From the NCBI GenBank assembly GCA_021296375.1, contig JAGWAQ010000082.1:1-7233 (forward strand): a DNA stretch of 7,233 nucleotides, in the 5' to 3' direction. This stretch comes from Alphaproteobacteria bacterium. GTDB lineage: Bacteria > Pseudomonadota > Alphaproteobacteria > Puniceispirillales > UBA1172. Within the stretch, counting starts at the first letter, position 1, and the number at the start of each line of letters is the position of its first letter. Below are positions 1 through 7,233 of this stretch, piece by piece. The notes under the pieces were generated by a model. That model worked only from the letters and a program-made list of their open reading frames with translations. It did no database searches and was not told where the DNA came from. A program made the translations under genes and the position numbers.

Positions 1-1840
<1,840 letters not shown>

Positions 1841-1849
1841 GGAATGATA

Positions 1850-1854
1850 CCTCT
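1850..1854 (-). promoter_or_regulatory. Ribosome binding site of rpoB
   Basis: The minus strand reads AGAGG followed by nine bases and then the rpoB ATG. The motif and spacing fit a Shine-Dalgarno site and support the start at 1840. The next in-frame methionine is M27, inside the conserved MPNLIE block, which would be too late. Confidence 0.7.
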
Positions 1855-1889
1855 GTCGTGATGACGTTATTGCATTTCATTTAGGGTGT

Positions 1890-1908
1890 TTTTTGCGGCA
1901 GGCAAAAA
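1890..1908 (-). repeat. AT-rich inverted repeat in the rplL-rpoB spacer
   Basis: The minus strand reads TTTTTGC, a five-base loop CTGCC, then GCAAAAA: a perfect 7-bp inverted repeat. It lies 10 bases downstream (in the transcription direction) of the U-tract of the terminator-like hairpin and 49 bases before the rpoB start. The stem is mostly A-U, so its stability is low. It could be part of the rpoB leader structure or chance; no role can be assigned from sequence alone. Confidence 0.35.
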
Positions 1909-1918
1909 TCCAAACCTC

Positions 1919-1962
1919 AAAAAACAGCTTCGGCACCGAGGGAATTCCCCCGGTGCCAGAGC
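1919..1962 (-). terminator. Terminator-like hairpin (probable attenuator) between rplL and rpoB
   Basis: Read on the minus strand, the spacer folds into a stem of GGCACCGGGGG against CCCUCGGUGCC (11 bp with one G-U pair, loop AAUU). Five further outer positions, GCUCU against GAAGC, extend it with one mismatch and one G-U pair. The sequence UGUUUUUU follows at once. That is the form of an intrinsic terminator. It begins 29 bases after the rplL stop, while rpoB lies downstream on the same strand, so full termination is unlikely. In E. coli a partially efficient terminator at the same place lowers rpoBC expression relative to the ribosomal protein genes; I infer the same here. Confidence 0.75.
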
Positions 1963-1991
1963 AATATTTCAGACGCCGTCAGGCGCGGTCA

Positions 1992-2372
1992 TTACTTGAC
2001 CTCGACAGTAGCACCAGCTTCTTCAAGCTTGGCTTTGATGTCGTTGGCTTCGTCCTTGGACACGCCTTCCTTCAGTGGCTTTGGTGCGCCTTCAACCAGG
2101 TCCTTGGCTTCTTTCAGGCCAAGACCGGTGATGGTGCGAACTTCCTTAATGACGTTGATTTTCTTGTCACCAGCGGAAGCCAGGATCACGTCAAATTCGG
2201 TCTTTTCTTCAGCACCGGCACCACCGGCATCACCGCCAGCAACAGCGGCAACAGCGACTGGAGCCGCAGCGGCAGAAACGCCCCACTTTTCTTCAAGAAG
2301 AGTTGCCAGCTCGGCAGCTTCAAGAACGGAAAGGGCAGAAAGGTCTTCAGCAAGTTTGTTGATATCAGCCAT
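1992..2372 (-). CDS. rplL: 50S ribosomal protein L7/L12
   Basis: This is the multicopy stalk protein bL12 of the large subunit, which recruits and stimulates the translational GTPases. The 126-residue length is normal. An N-terminal dimerisation and L10-binding helical part (about 1-32) is followed by a flexible Ala/Gly-rich hinge (about 33-55) and the C-terminal factor-binding domain (about 57-126). The domain contains the conserved KINVIKEVRTITGLGLKEAK stretch at 71-90. An AAGGAG motif six bases before the ATG is a strong ribosome binding site, fitting a protein needed in several copies per ribosome. It lies 73 bases after rplJ and 151 bases before rpoB, and is followed by the terminator-like hairpin. 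Confidence 0.99.
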   Translation of the reverse strand: MADINKLAEDLSALSVLEAAELATLLEEKWGVSAAAAPVAVAAVAGGDAGGAGAEEKTEFDVILASAGDKKINVIKEVRTITGLGLKEAKDLVEGAPKPLKEGVSKDEANDIKAKLEEAGATVEVK

Positions 2373-2403
2373 GTTAGTCTCCTTAGGCTTGAACTATTAG
2401 TGC

Positions 2404-2418
2404 CGTGGCCACGCCACG
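2404..2418 (-). other. Small hairpin in the rplJ-rplL spacer
   Basis: The 73-base spacer contains CGTGGC, a three-base loop GTG, then GCCACG on the minus strand, a perfect 6-bp stem. No U-tract follows, so it is not an intrinsic terminator. It lies 31 bases upstream of the rplL start and could influence mRNA processing or the higher translation of L7/L12, but this is inference. Chance is possible. Confidence 0.4.
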
Positions 2419-2445
2419 ACGTTGTTGGTTTGTGCGATAATACCG

Positions 2446-2955
2446 CTACGCTTGTTCTGACTTGGCCTTGATGACACGCGCCAGCTGAGCCGCTGGAGCC
2501 TGCACCACACGGGCAACTTTGGTGGCCGGAGCTTGCATAAGCCCAACCAGCTTGCCACGAAGCTCGTCAAGAGACGGCAAGGACGCCAGCGCTTCAACGC
2601 CAGCCTTGTCGAGAATCTGCCCGCCGATGGCGCCGCCAACGATGGTCAGTTTCTTGTTCTCTTTTGCGAACTCAACCAGGGTCTTTGCGGCAGCAACAGG
2701 GTCAGAAGACGTGCCAACGGCAGTCGGCCCTGTAAACTGGTCGCTAAGACCTTCATAAGCCGTATCTTTCAGCGCCAGCTTGGCAATGCGGTTCTTCGTG
2801 ACTTTATAAGAAGCCCCGTTTTCACGCATTTTGCCGCGCAGTGCGCTGCTTTCAACAACAGTCAGCCCAACCTGATGAGTGATCACCACAGATGCGGCGT
2901 CACTAAAGGTTGCGTGCAGCGTATCGATCAGTTCTGATTTTTCGGTTCTGTTCAC
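2446..2955 (-). CDS. rplJ: 50S ribosomal protein L10
   Basis: L10 (uL10) anchors the L7/L12 dimers to the 23S rRNA at the base of the ribosomal stalk. The 169-residue length fits the family. The N-terminal rRNA-binding domain includes KVTKNRIAKLAL at 51-62, and the central GPTAVG at 76-81 is typical. The C-terminal helix with repeated LMQAPATKVARVVQAPAAQLARV-type segments (about 139-161) is where L7/L12 dimers bind. The start is GTG (2953-2955), supported by GGAG seven bases upstream; the protein then begins MNRTEKSELI, as expected for the family. In other bacteria the L10-L7/L12 complex represses its own mRNA through the leader. Here a 280-base untranslated stretch precedes the gene, in keeping with that. 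Confidence 0.98.
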   Translation of the reverse strand: MNRTEKSELIDTLHATFSDAASVVITHQVGLTVVESSALRGKMRENGASYKVTKNRIAKLALKDTAYEGLSDQFTGPTAVGTSSDPVAAAKTLVEFAKENKKLTIVGGAIGGQILDKAGVEALASLPSLDELRGKLVGLMQAPATKVARVVQAPAAQLARVIKAKSEQA

Positions 2956-3015
2956 CGATCATCTCCGCTAATAGTGGCCCCCATCCTCAACCAAGAAGCG
3001 GGAGCCGGTTGCACG

Positions 3016-3043
3016 AAGAATGAAGCAGGATTGCCCCATTCTT
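3016..3043 (-). other. Stem-loop in the rplJ leader
   Basis: On the minus strand AAGAAUG pairs with CAUUCUU (7 bp). Two G-U pairs and a G-C pair extend the stem inwards, leaving a nine-base loop. It lies about 60 bases upstream of the rplJ GTG. No U-tract follows. It is a candidate element of the L10 leader structure; the role is inferred from position. Confidence 0.4.
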
Positions 3044-3153
3044 TGGCCTGCCCATAGTTCAAGCGGAAAAATTTCCACTATCCCCGTCTGAATAGGTGAT
3101 TAAGCCTGACGCATCCGAAGATACCGCCCTGGCCCCTATCGTCTTGGACAGGT

Positions 3154-3167
3154 GGGGCCGAAGCCCC
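3154..3167 (-). other. UUCG tetraloop hairpin in the rplJ leader
   Basis: The minus strand reads GGGGC-UUCG-GCCCC, a five-pair GC stem closed by C-G around a UUCG loop, one of the most stable small RNA hairpins. No U-tract follows. Its 3' arm (GGCCCC) is also complementary to GGGGCC at 3131-3136 and within 2976-2982, the latter just upstream of the rplJ ribosome binding site, so alternative pairings are conceivable. Confidence 0.5.
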
Positions 3168-3216
3168 GATCCGCCAGATTGAAAACCAACCTGACGGAAA
3201 CTCATTTGCCTATTCG

Positions 3217-3235
3217 GCCGCCTTGTAAAGGCGAC
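3217..3235 (-). other. Stem-loop directly after the rplA stop codon
   Basis: Right behind the rplA TAA the minus strand reads GUCGCCUU, loop UAC, AAGGCGGC: an 8-bp stem with one G-U pair. No run of U follows, so it is not a standard intrinsic terminator. It may protect the 3' end of the upstream message or mark a processing point between the rplKA and rplJL parts of the cluster; this is inference. Confidence 0.5.
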
Positions 3236-3922
3236 TTATACGGCGTCAGCAGTATCGACCGTGATGCCCGCACCCATGGTGGAGCTGACGGCGATCTTGC
3301 GGATGAACACGCCCTTGGCGCCGCTTGGACGGGCCTTGTTGACGGCGTCGATAAAGGCCGCGGCGTTTTCTTTCAACTGGTCGGCGCCAAAGCTGGCTTT
3401 ACCGATACCGGCATGAACGATGCCGGCTTTTTCCGCACGGTACTGAACTTCACCAGCCTTTGCGGCGGCAACAGCTTCAGCAACATTCGGGGTCACGGTG
3501 CCCAGCTTGGGGTTTGGCATCAGGCCCTTGGTGCCGAGGATTTTGCCGAGACGACCGACAACACCCATCATGTCAGGGGTGGCGATGACACGGTCAAAAT
3601 CAAGGCGACCGCCCTGGATTTCATCAGCGAGGTCTTCAGCGCCAACGACATCCGCACCAGCGGATTTGGCTTCTTCGGCCTTGTCGTCGCGAGCAAAGAC
3701 CGCAACGCGCATGGTCTTGCCGGTGCCATGGGGCATGGCAACAACACCGCGGACCATCTGGTCTGAGTGACGTGGGTCAACACCAAGGTTCATTGAGATT
3801 TCGATGGTTTCATCGAAATTTGAACTGGCGTTGCTCTTGACGAGGCCGATCGCCTCTTCAAGAGTGTACTGGTTGTTGCGGTCGATGTTGTCGTAAGCCG
3901 CTTTGAGTTTTTTTCCAGCCAT
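3236..3922 (-). CDS. rplA: 50S ribosomal protein L1
   Basis: L1 (uL1) forms the mobile L1 stalk of the 50S subunit near the E site and helps release deacylated tRNA. In many bacteria it also represses the rplKA mRNA. The 228-residue length is typical. Domain I is formed by both ends of the chain, with domain II inserted at about 68-159. The family signature LGTKGLMPNPKLGTV is at 129-143, and the C-terminal part holds the rRNA-contacting TMGAGITVD at 215-223. The ATG lies three bases after the rplK stop, and its GGAG ribosome binding site overlaps the last codons of rplK, so translation of the two is probably coupled. A hairpin follows the stop codon. Confidence 0.99.
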   Translation of the reverse strand: MAGKKLKAAYDNIDRNNQYTLEEAIGLVKSNASSNFDETIEISMNLGVDPRHSDQMVRGVVAMPHGTGKTMRVAVFARDDKAEEAKSAGADVVGAEDLADEIQGGRLDFDRVIATPDMMGVVGRLGKILGTKGLMPNPKLGTVTPNVAEAVAAAKAGEVQYRAEKAGIVHAGIGKASFGADQLKENAAAFIDAVNKARPSGAKGVFIRKIAVSSTMGAGITVDTADAV

Positions 3923-3925
3923 TGT

Positions 3926-4354
3926 TTACTCCGTAACTTCAAGGCCCATGGAACGGGCTGAACCGAGGACCATCTGAACCGCACCATCCTGGTCGATGGC
4001 GTTCAGATCTTTCATTTTAGTGTCTGCAATTTCACGCACCTGATCCATGCTGATGCTGCCGGCAACGTCACGACCGGGGGTCTGGCCACCTTTGCTCAGG
4101 CCAGCGGCCTTTTTCAGGAAGAAGCTGACCGGCGCCTGCTTCATGGCAAATGTGAATGACTTGTCCTGATAAACCGTGATGGTGACAGGAATAGGCATGT
4201 TCTTTTCGAGGCTGTCGGTCGCCGCGTTGAAAGCCTTGCAGAATTCCATGATGTTGACACCACGCTGACCGAGCGCCGGACCAACTGGTGGTGACGGGTT
4301 CGCCGCCCCTGCCGGAATATTCAGTTTGATGTAACCTTCGATTTTCTTAGCCAT
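3926..4354 (-). CDS. rplK: 50S ribosomal protein L11
   Basis: L11 (uL11) binds the GTPase-associated region of 23S rRNA together with L10 and is needed for RelA activation on stalled ribosomes. The 142-residue length is standard. The N-terminal domain carries the proline-rich PSPPVGPALGQRGVN at 20-34, the part that moves during factor binding and is the site of thiopeptide action. The C-terminal RNA-binding domain ends in the hallmark GSARSMGLEV at 131-140. An AAGGG motif eight bases before the ATG supports the start. It follows nusG after 62 bases without a terminator and is coupled to rplA three bases downstream. Confidence 0.99.
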   Translation of the reverse strand: MAKKIEGYIKLNIPAGAANPSPPVGPALGQRGVNIMEFCKAFNAATDSLEKNMPIPVTITVYQDKSFTFAMKQAPVSFFLKKAAGLSKGGQTPGRDVAGSISMDQVREIADTKMKDLNAIDQDGAVQMVLGSARSMGLEVTE

Positions 4355-4416
4355 TGTTCAGTCCCTTGGATCATCCCCTTGATTGACTGGCGGGGTATGT
4401 GTTCAAAACACGCGAG

Positions 4417-4947
4417 TTAGATTTTTTCCACTTGCGAATATTCAAGATCGACAGGCGTCGACCGCCCGAAGATGGAAACCGTCACTTTGAGACGGGATTT
4501 GTCTTCATCAACCTCTTCAACGTAACCATTGAAGGAAGCGAATGGACCGTCGGAAACACGCACCTGCTCACCGATTTCAAACAAGATATCGCTGGACGGA
4601 CGTTCAACCCCTTCGGTCACCTGCTTGATCAGGCGCTCAGCTTCGGCTTCCGTGATAGGCACAGGCTTGCCCTGGCCGCCGAGGATACCGGTGACGCGAT
4701 TCTGTGACTGGACGATATGCCAGCTCTGATCAGTCAGTTCCATTTTAACAATAATGTAGCCGGGGAAGAACTTGCGCTCCGACGACACTTTCGTGCCGCG
4801 GCGCACTTCCGTCACTTCTTCGGTCGGCACAAGCACGTCTTCAATCTGGTCTTCAAGACCATAACTGACCGCTTGTTCCCGAATTGACTGTGCCACTTTT
4901 TTCTCAGACCCTGAGAAGACGTGAACAACATAGCAGCGTTTTGCCAT
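4417..4947 (-). CDS. nusG: Transcription termination/antitermination factor NusG
   Basis: NusG binds RNA polymerase through its N-terminal domain, suppresses pausing, and contacts Rho or ribosomal protein S10 through its KOW domain. The chosen product has 176 residues, close to the usual 175-180. The NGN domain spans about 4-115 with YVVHVFSGSEKKVA near the start and FPGY at 61-64. The C-terminal KOW domain (about 124-176) has GEQVRVSDGPFASFNGYVEEV. The frame has another ATG six codons earlier (4963-4965), but family alignment from memory favours MAKRCYVVHV. Neither start has a strong ribosome binding site; the chosen one has only GAAAG about nine bases upstream. The gene lies between secE and rplK, its usual place. 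Confidence 0.98.
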   Translation of the reverse strand: MAKRCYVVHVFSGSEKKVAQSIREQAVSYGLEDQIEDVLVPTEEVTEVRRGTKVSSERKFFPGYIIVKMELTDQSWHIVQSQNRVTGILGGQGKPVPITEAEAERLIKQVTEGVERPSSDILFEIGEQVRVSDGPFASFNGYVEEVDEDKSRLKVTVSIFGRSTPVDLEYSQVEKI

Positions 4948-5024
4948 TACGTTTAACTTTCGCATAAACAGGAATGTGGGGCTAAACCCGAAACATTCAA
5001 AAAGCTTTGCTTACCCTATTCTGC

Positions 5025-5222
5025 CTAACCACCGAAGCCCAAGACCAGCTGCACAAGATTGGACAGAATCCATTCAACAAGCAAAAAGAACGCGGCCGCA
5101 ATAAAGGTCATCACCAAAACCGTGATGGTGGCGGTGACCGTATCGCGTCGCGATGCCCAGGTTATCCGGCTGATTTCTTGCCTGACCTGTCGTACAAATT
5201 GTGCAGGGGATACTCTAGCCAT
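5025..5222 (-). CDS. secE: Preprotein translocase subunit SecE
   Basis: SecE clamps the two halves of SecY in the inner-membrane protein-export channel. The protein has 65 residues, the short single-membrane-span form seen outside the enteric bacteria. Residues about 6-29 form the amphipathic cytoplasmic helix with the conserved hinge ISRITWASRRDTV at 18-30; alanine follows the tryptophan where proline is common. A hydrophobic segment (about 31-62) is the membrane span. The start follows a weak GAG-type ribosome binding site. It is the first gene of the ribosomal-RNA polymerase cluster here, and the 77-base spacer to nusG shows no terminator. Confidence 0.97.
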   Translation of the reverse strand: MARVSPAQFVRQVRQEISRITWASRRDTVTATITVLVMTFIAAAFFLLVEWILSNLVQLVLGFGG

Positions 5223-5492
5223 GACGTCTCACTCGCGCAAGCCCTAACTTCTCAAGGTTATCTAATACTTTCGCCGCAGCGCACGGCATCATCGCCTCAA
5301 CAAGGCAGACTTCACCGAACATTACGGAATGAATGGCGGTTTCTACCGTAGACGCTGGCTTTATGCAAGCCTATTCACGCGATTTTTTCAGGGTTTTCTT
5401 CCCGTCTAATGATTCGCCCCTCTGGCAATCGAGCCTGACACCCCCCTTGTGGCTAATGCGCCATAAGACCAATGCCGGAATAAAACACAGGC
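5223..5492. other. 270-base spacer before secE with no gene
   Basis: I see no credible coding region on either strand; open frames here lack ribosome binding sites and family likeness. No tRNA can be recognised: I found no tRNA-like T-arm or acceptor pairing, although tRNA-Trp often lies just before secE. No terminator with a U-tract is visible behind the dehalogenase gene on the minus strand. A candidate promoter lies at 5340-5368. Confidence 0.6.
5340..5368 (-). promoter_or_regulatory. Candidate sigma-70 promoter for the secE-nusG-ribosomal cluster
   Basis: On the minus strand TTGCAT and TAGAAA are separated by exactly 17 bases, giving a transcript that would start about 110 bases before secE. 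The -35 element matches TTGACA at its first three positions, and the -10 matches TATAAT at four of six. The -35 sits inside an inverted repeat GGCTT-GCATA-AAGCC (5357-5371), which could be an operator or chance. Position is good, but matches are only moderate. Confidence 0.35.
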
Positions 5493-6158
5493 TTAATCGA
5501 TCAAGCGCACGGCCTCCGCCAGACTGGAAACGATATGGGTGGGGGGTTCCGGCAGGTCATCCCAGGTTTTGCCGCCGCGATTAACCCAGATGGTGCGGAA
5601 ACCAAAACTGCCCGCGCCAGCGATATCCCAGTTGTTGGAGGAAAAAAACGTCACCTGCTCCGCCGTGCAATCAAAGGCTTTCAGCACCATTTCATAGACC
5701 CTCGGGTCCGGTTTGTAGCAGTTGAGGGAATCAACACTCAGCACATGGTCAAGCTGGTCATAAATGCCCGCAGAAGTCAGCCCCCCTGCCAGCATGTCGG
5801 GGCTGCCATTGGACAACACCCCCAAGGCATGGCCTTTGGCGCTCATGGCGGAAAGCTGCGCCGCCACTTCATCATAGGCGGGAAGCTGATAATAAAGATC
5901 CAAGAGATGTTGCCGCAATTGCGGCTCGTTGATGCCCATTTCATCGAGGGTCACATCCAGCGCATCCATGGTGATCTGCCAGAACGACGTGTATCGCCCC
6001 ATCAGCGAGCGCAACCAGGAATAGCTCAATTGGCGGTGCCGCCAGGCGGCGGAAACATCGGCCCAGTGTTCGGCAAAGGACGGGTGCTTCTCGGCGGTTT
6101 TGCTGGCCGCGGCATCGACATCAAGCAATGTGCCGTAAACATCAAAAATCAAGGGCAT
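5493..6158 (-). CDS. (S)-2-haloacid dehalogenase, type II (HAD superfamily)
   Basis: This family hydrolyses L-2-haloalkanoic acids to D-2-hydroxy acids in the cytoplasm through an aspartyl ester. The 221-residue length is near the usual 220-235. The catalytic set is complete: nucleophile D6 with T10 in FDVYGTLLDV, R40 in WRHRQLSYSWLRSLMGRY, S116-N117 in LSNGSPDML, K149 and Y155 in YKPDPRVYEM, and S173, N175 and D178 in SSNNWDIAGA. Position +2 from the nucleophile is tyrosine, not the aspartate of HAD phosphatases, which separates it from phosphoglycolate phosphatases. The cap helices lie at about 15-95. AAAGGA seven bases before the ATG marks the start. It follows the oxidoreductase after 37 bases, so the two are probably cotranscribed. 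The actual substrate is unknown; members are often annotated on sequence alone. Confidence 0.93.
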   Translation of the reverse strand: MPLIFDVYGTLLDVDAAASKTAEKHPSFAEHWADVSAAWRHRQLSYSWLRSLMGRYTSFWQITMDALDVTLDEMGINEPQLRQHLLDLYYQLPAYDEVAAQLSAMSAKGHALGVLSNGSPDMLAGGLTSAGIYDQLDHVLSVDSLNCYKPDPRVYEMVLKAFDCTAEQVTFFSSNNWDIAGAGSFGFRTIWVNRGGKTWDDLPEPPTHIVSSLAEAVRLID

Positions 6159-6165
6159 GGGAGTT

Positions 6166-6171
6166 TCCTTT
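6166..6171 (-). promoter_or_regulatory. Ribosome binding site of the haloacid dehalogenase gene
   Basis: The minus strand has AAAGGA seven bases before the ATG at 6158. It touches the inner end of the 16-bp tandem repeat, so the duplication stopped just short of altering the spacing to the start codon. Confidence 0.65.
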
Positions 6172-6201
6172 CAGGCGGTCATCACTTCAGGCGGTTATCA
6201 C
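6170..6201 (-). repeat. 16-bp tandem direct repeat at the oxidoreductase-dehalogenase junction
   Basis: Two adjoining 16-base units, 6170-6185 (TTCAGGCGGTCATCAC on the plus strand) and 6186-6201 (TTCAGGCGGTTATCAC), differ at one base. The right-hand copy contains the TGA stop of the oxidoreductase (6198-6200) and the left-hand copy abuts the dehalogenase ribosome binding site. It looks like a local slippage duplication that lengthened the spacer by 16 bases. Confidence 0.85.
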
Positions 6202-7233
6202 GGCGACGGGCGGTGGCGCCATTCGTTGAGCTGGTCCCGCGCCAGAAAATAGCCGTTCACAAACGGCATGAACCACGGCACGCCGTCATAAAACGGCACC
6301 GCCGACGGCGGCTTGTCATAAAACACGCTGGGCTTGTTGGCGACACCCAGCGCCAGTTCTGCGGTTTTCTTGCCCAGCCAGCGCGCCCATACGGTGCCGG
6401 ACCCCTGATAGCCCGCGGTGTAATAGACCCCGTCGTGCTGGAACATCGCGGGCAGCAGACGTTGATTAAAGGCGACATTGCCGATCCAGCAATAATCCAT
6501 CCCCGTGCCTTTCAGTTGCGGCAGAATTTCCACCAGCCGCTTGGTCAGAAAATTGATCGTCCCATGCTGGGGAATCTCCTTGTCAAAGCACCGCGCCCCA
6601 AGGAGAATGCGATCGCCATCAGGCACCGGACGGAAATAAAGCGAAAGCTTGGCGGTATTGCCATACATCCGGAGCTTCGGCATCAGCGCACGAACCGCAT
6701 CCTGCCCCAGGTCTTCTGTCACGATGATCGAACTCTGGATCGGGATCACCCGTCGGCGCAGGAACTGGCCGAATTTTTTCCGCCGGCCGGTGTAGCCGGT
6801 GCTGGCAACAATCACCAGACCGGCTTTGATCTGGCCTTTCGGGGTGGTGATGATCTTGGCGTGAGGGCTGGCGGCGCTGTGGTCATCCGCCACGTCTTCG
6901 GCGGGGGTATGGGCCATCACCTGAACCCCTTCCCGCGCCAGCACCTTCAGAAGACCGGCAAAAAACTTGCCGGGGTGGAAGCCGCCAATTTCCCGCCTCA
7001 GCAACCCGCCATAAAAGCGATCACTGGCGATTTCCTCATGCTGGCGGTGACGGGGGATGACCTCGACATCATGGCCGGGGATGGCGTTCAGGGCATCGGC
7101 CTGATGGGCCATGGCATCGTAATCCCGTGTCGACATGGCGCCATTAAAATGACCGCTGGTGGTGAGCTGGCAATCAATCCCCTCATCAAGGCAGAATTTC
7201 ACCAGATCAGCGCGGGCATCAATCCCCTCCCCA
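6198..7233 (-). CDS. FAD-dependent oxidoreductase, DAO family (N-terminus cut by right window edge)
   Basis: This is the C-terminal part of a flavoprotein of the D-amino acid oxidase / glycine oxidase / gamma-glutamylputrescine oxidase type, which oxidises amines or amino acids. The frame is open to the right edge, giving 344 visible residues. A GTG at 7200-7202 is not the true start, because coding sequence of family type (EGIDARADLVKFCLDEGIDC) continues through it. Family-typical parts include GGFHPGKFFAGLLKVLAREG, the VIVASTGYTG strand-loop in the middle, the RPVPDGDRILLGAR substrate-domain stretch, and GYQGSGTVWARWLGKKTAELALG (about 6350-6416), the C-terminal FAD-binding segment. The N-terminal GxGxxG fold lies outside the window. 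The exact substrate cannot be told. It is followed by the dehalogenase gene. Confidence 0.88.
   Translation of the reverse strand, partial: GEGIDARADLVKFCLDEGIDCQLTTSGHFNGAMSTRDYDAMAHQADALNAIPGHDVEVIPRHRQHEEIASDRFYGGLLRREIGGFHPGKFFAGLLKVLAREGVQVMAHTPAEDVADDHSAASPHAKIITTPKGQIKAGLVIVASTGYTGRRKKFGQFLRRRVIPIQSSIIVTEDLGQDAVRALMPKLRMYGNTAKLSLYFRPVPDGDRILLGARCFDKEIPQHGTINFLTKRLVEILPQLKGTGMDYCWIGNVAFNQRLLPAMFQHDGVYYTAGYQGSGTVWARWLGKKTAELALGVANKPSVFYDKPPSAVPFYDGVPWFMPFVNGYFLARDQLNEWRHRPSP

Larger units (their letters stand above)
2956..3235 (-). promoter_or_regulatory. rplA-rplJ spacer, probable L10-type autoregulatory leader
   Basis: These 280 bases have no plausible gene, although the rest of the ribosomal cluster is compact. 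On the minus strand the stretch holds several possible stem-loops: one directly after the rplA stop, a GGGGC-UUCG-GCCCC tetraloop hairpin, a hairpin at 3016-3043, and a weak CAACC/GGTTG stem at 2988-3011. In many bacteria this place carries the L10 leader, an mRNA structure bound by the L10-L7/L12 complex that controls rplJL translation. Position and structure fit, but I cannot confirm the kink-turn from reading alone. I found no convincing sigma-70 promoter inside it. Confidence 0.5.

Noticed and set aside
1893..2471. Plus-strand open frame of 192 codons over rplL
   Set aside because: It is antisense to the complete L7/L12 gene and runs through the terminator-like hairpin; composition reflects the opposite strand.
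3152..3766. Plus-strand open frame of 204 codons over rplA and part of the rplJ leader
   Set aside because: It is antisense to a complete L1 gene, has no recognisable domain, and starts inside structured leader sequence.
4948..4965. Longer NusG start at the ATG 4963-4965 adding six residues
   Set aside because: The extra residues MRKLNV are not typical of the family and no ribosome binding site precedes them; the internal ATG gives the standard N-terminus.
5357..5394. Plus-strand hairpin GGCTT-TATGC-AAGCC followed by a T-run, possible terminator
   Set aside because: The stem has only five pairs, the T-run begins 11 bases after it, and there is no plus-strand gene upstream to terminate.
5223..5492. 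tRNA-Trp gene expected before secE
   Set aside because: No tRNA-like T-arm, CCA-anticodon arm or acceptor pairing could be found on either strand by reading.
7200..7202. GTG as start codon of the oxidoreductase
   Set aside because: The reading frame stays open to the window edge with family-like residues upstream, and a protein starting here would lack the FAD-binding N-terminal fold.

Overview
This is an ordinary core-genome window from a bacterium, most likely an alphaproteobacterium. That placement rests on the overall look of the RpoB N-terminus, L7/L12 and L10 and on a moderate GC content judged by eye; I cannot name the genus. All genes I can support lie on the minus strand, so transcription runs from the right edge towards the left.

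Right part (about 5493-7233): two genes that look like a small metabolic unit. A DAO-family FAD-dependent oxidoreductase, cut by the window edge and lacking its N-terminal nucleotide-binding fold, is followed after 37 bases by a complete type II (S)-2-haloacid dehalogenase of the HAD superfamily. The junction carries a 16-bp tandem repeat that contains the oxidoreductase stop codon.

Middle (5223-5492): 270 bases without a gene. It holds a candidate promoter for the following cluster. I found neither the tRNA-Trp nor the tuf gene that often precedes secE.

Left part (1-5222): the classic secE-nusG-rplK-rplA-rplJ-rplL-rpoB cluster in its usual order. SecE is the translocon subunit and NusG the elongation factor. 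L11 and L1 are 50S proteins encoded almost back to back, with only 3 bases between stop and start. L10 and L7/L12 form the ribosomal stalk. RpoB is the RNA polymerase beta subunit; its first 613 codons are visible, including a rifampicin-binding region of sensitive type, and the rest runs off the left edge. Two non-coding stretches look regulatory: a 280-base stretch before rplJ with several hairpins, where the L10-type autoregulatory leader would be expected, and a strong terminator-like hairpin with a U-tract between rplL and rpoB, where attenuators are known in other bacteria.

I found no mobile element, CRISPR array, tRNA, rRNA or evidence of an undescribed system. The findings below are modest.
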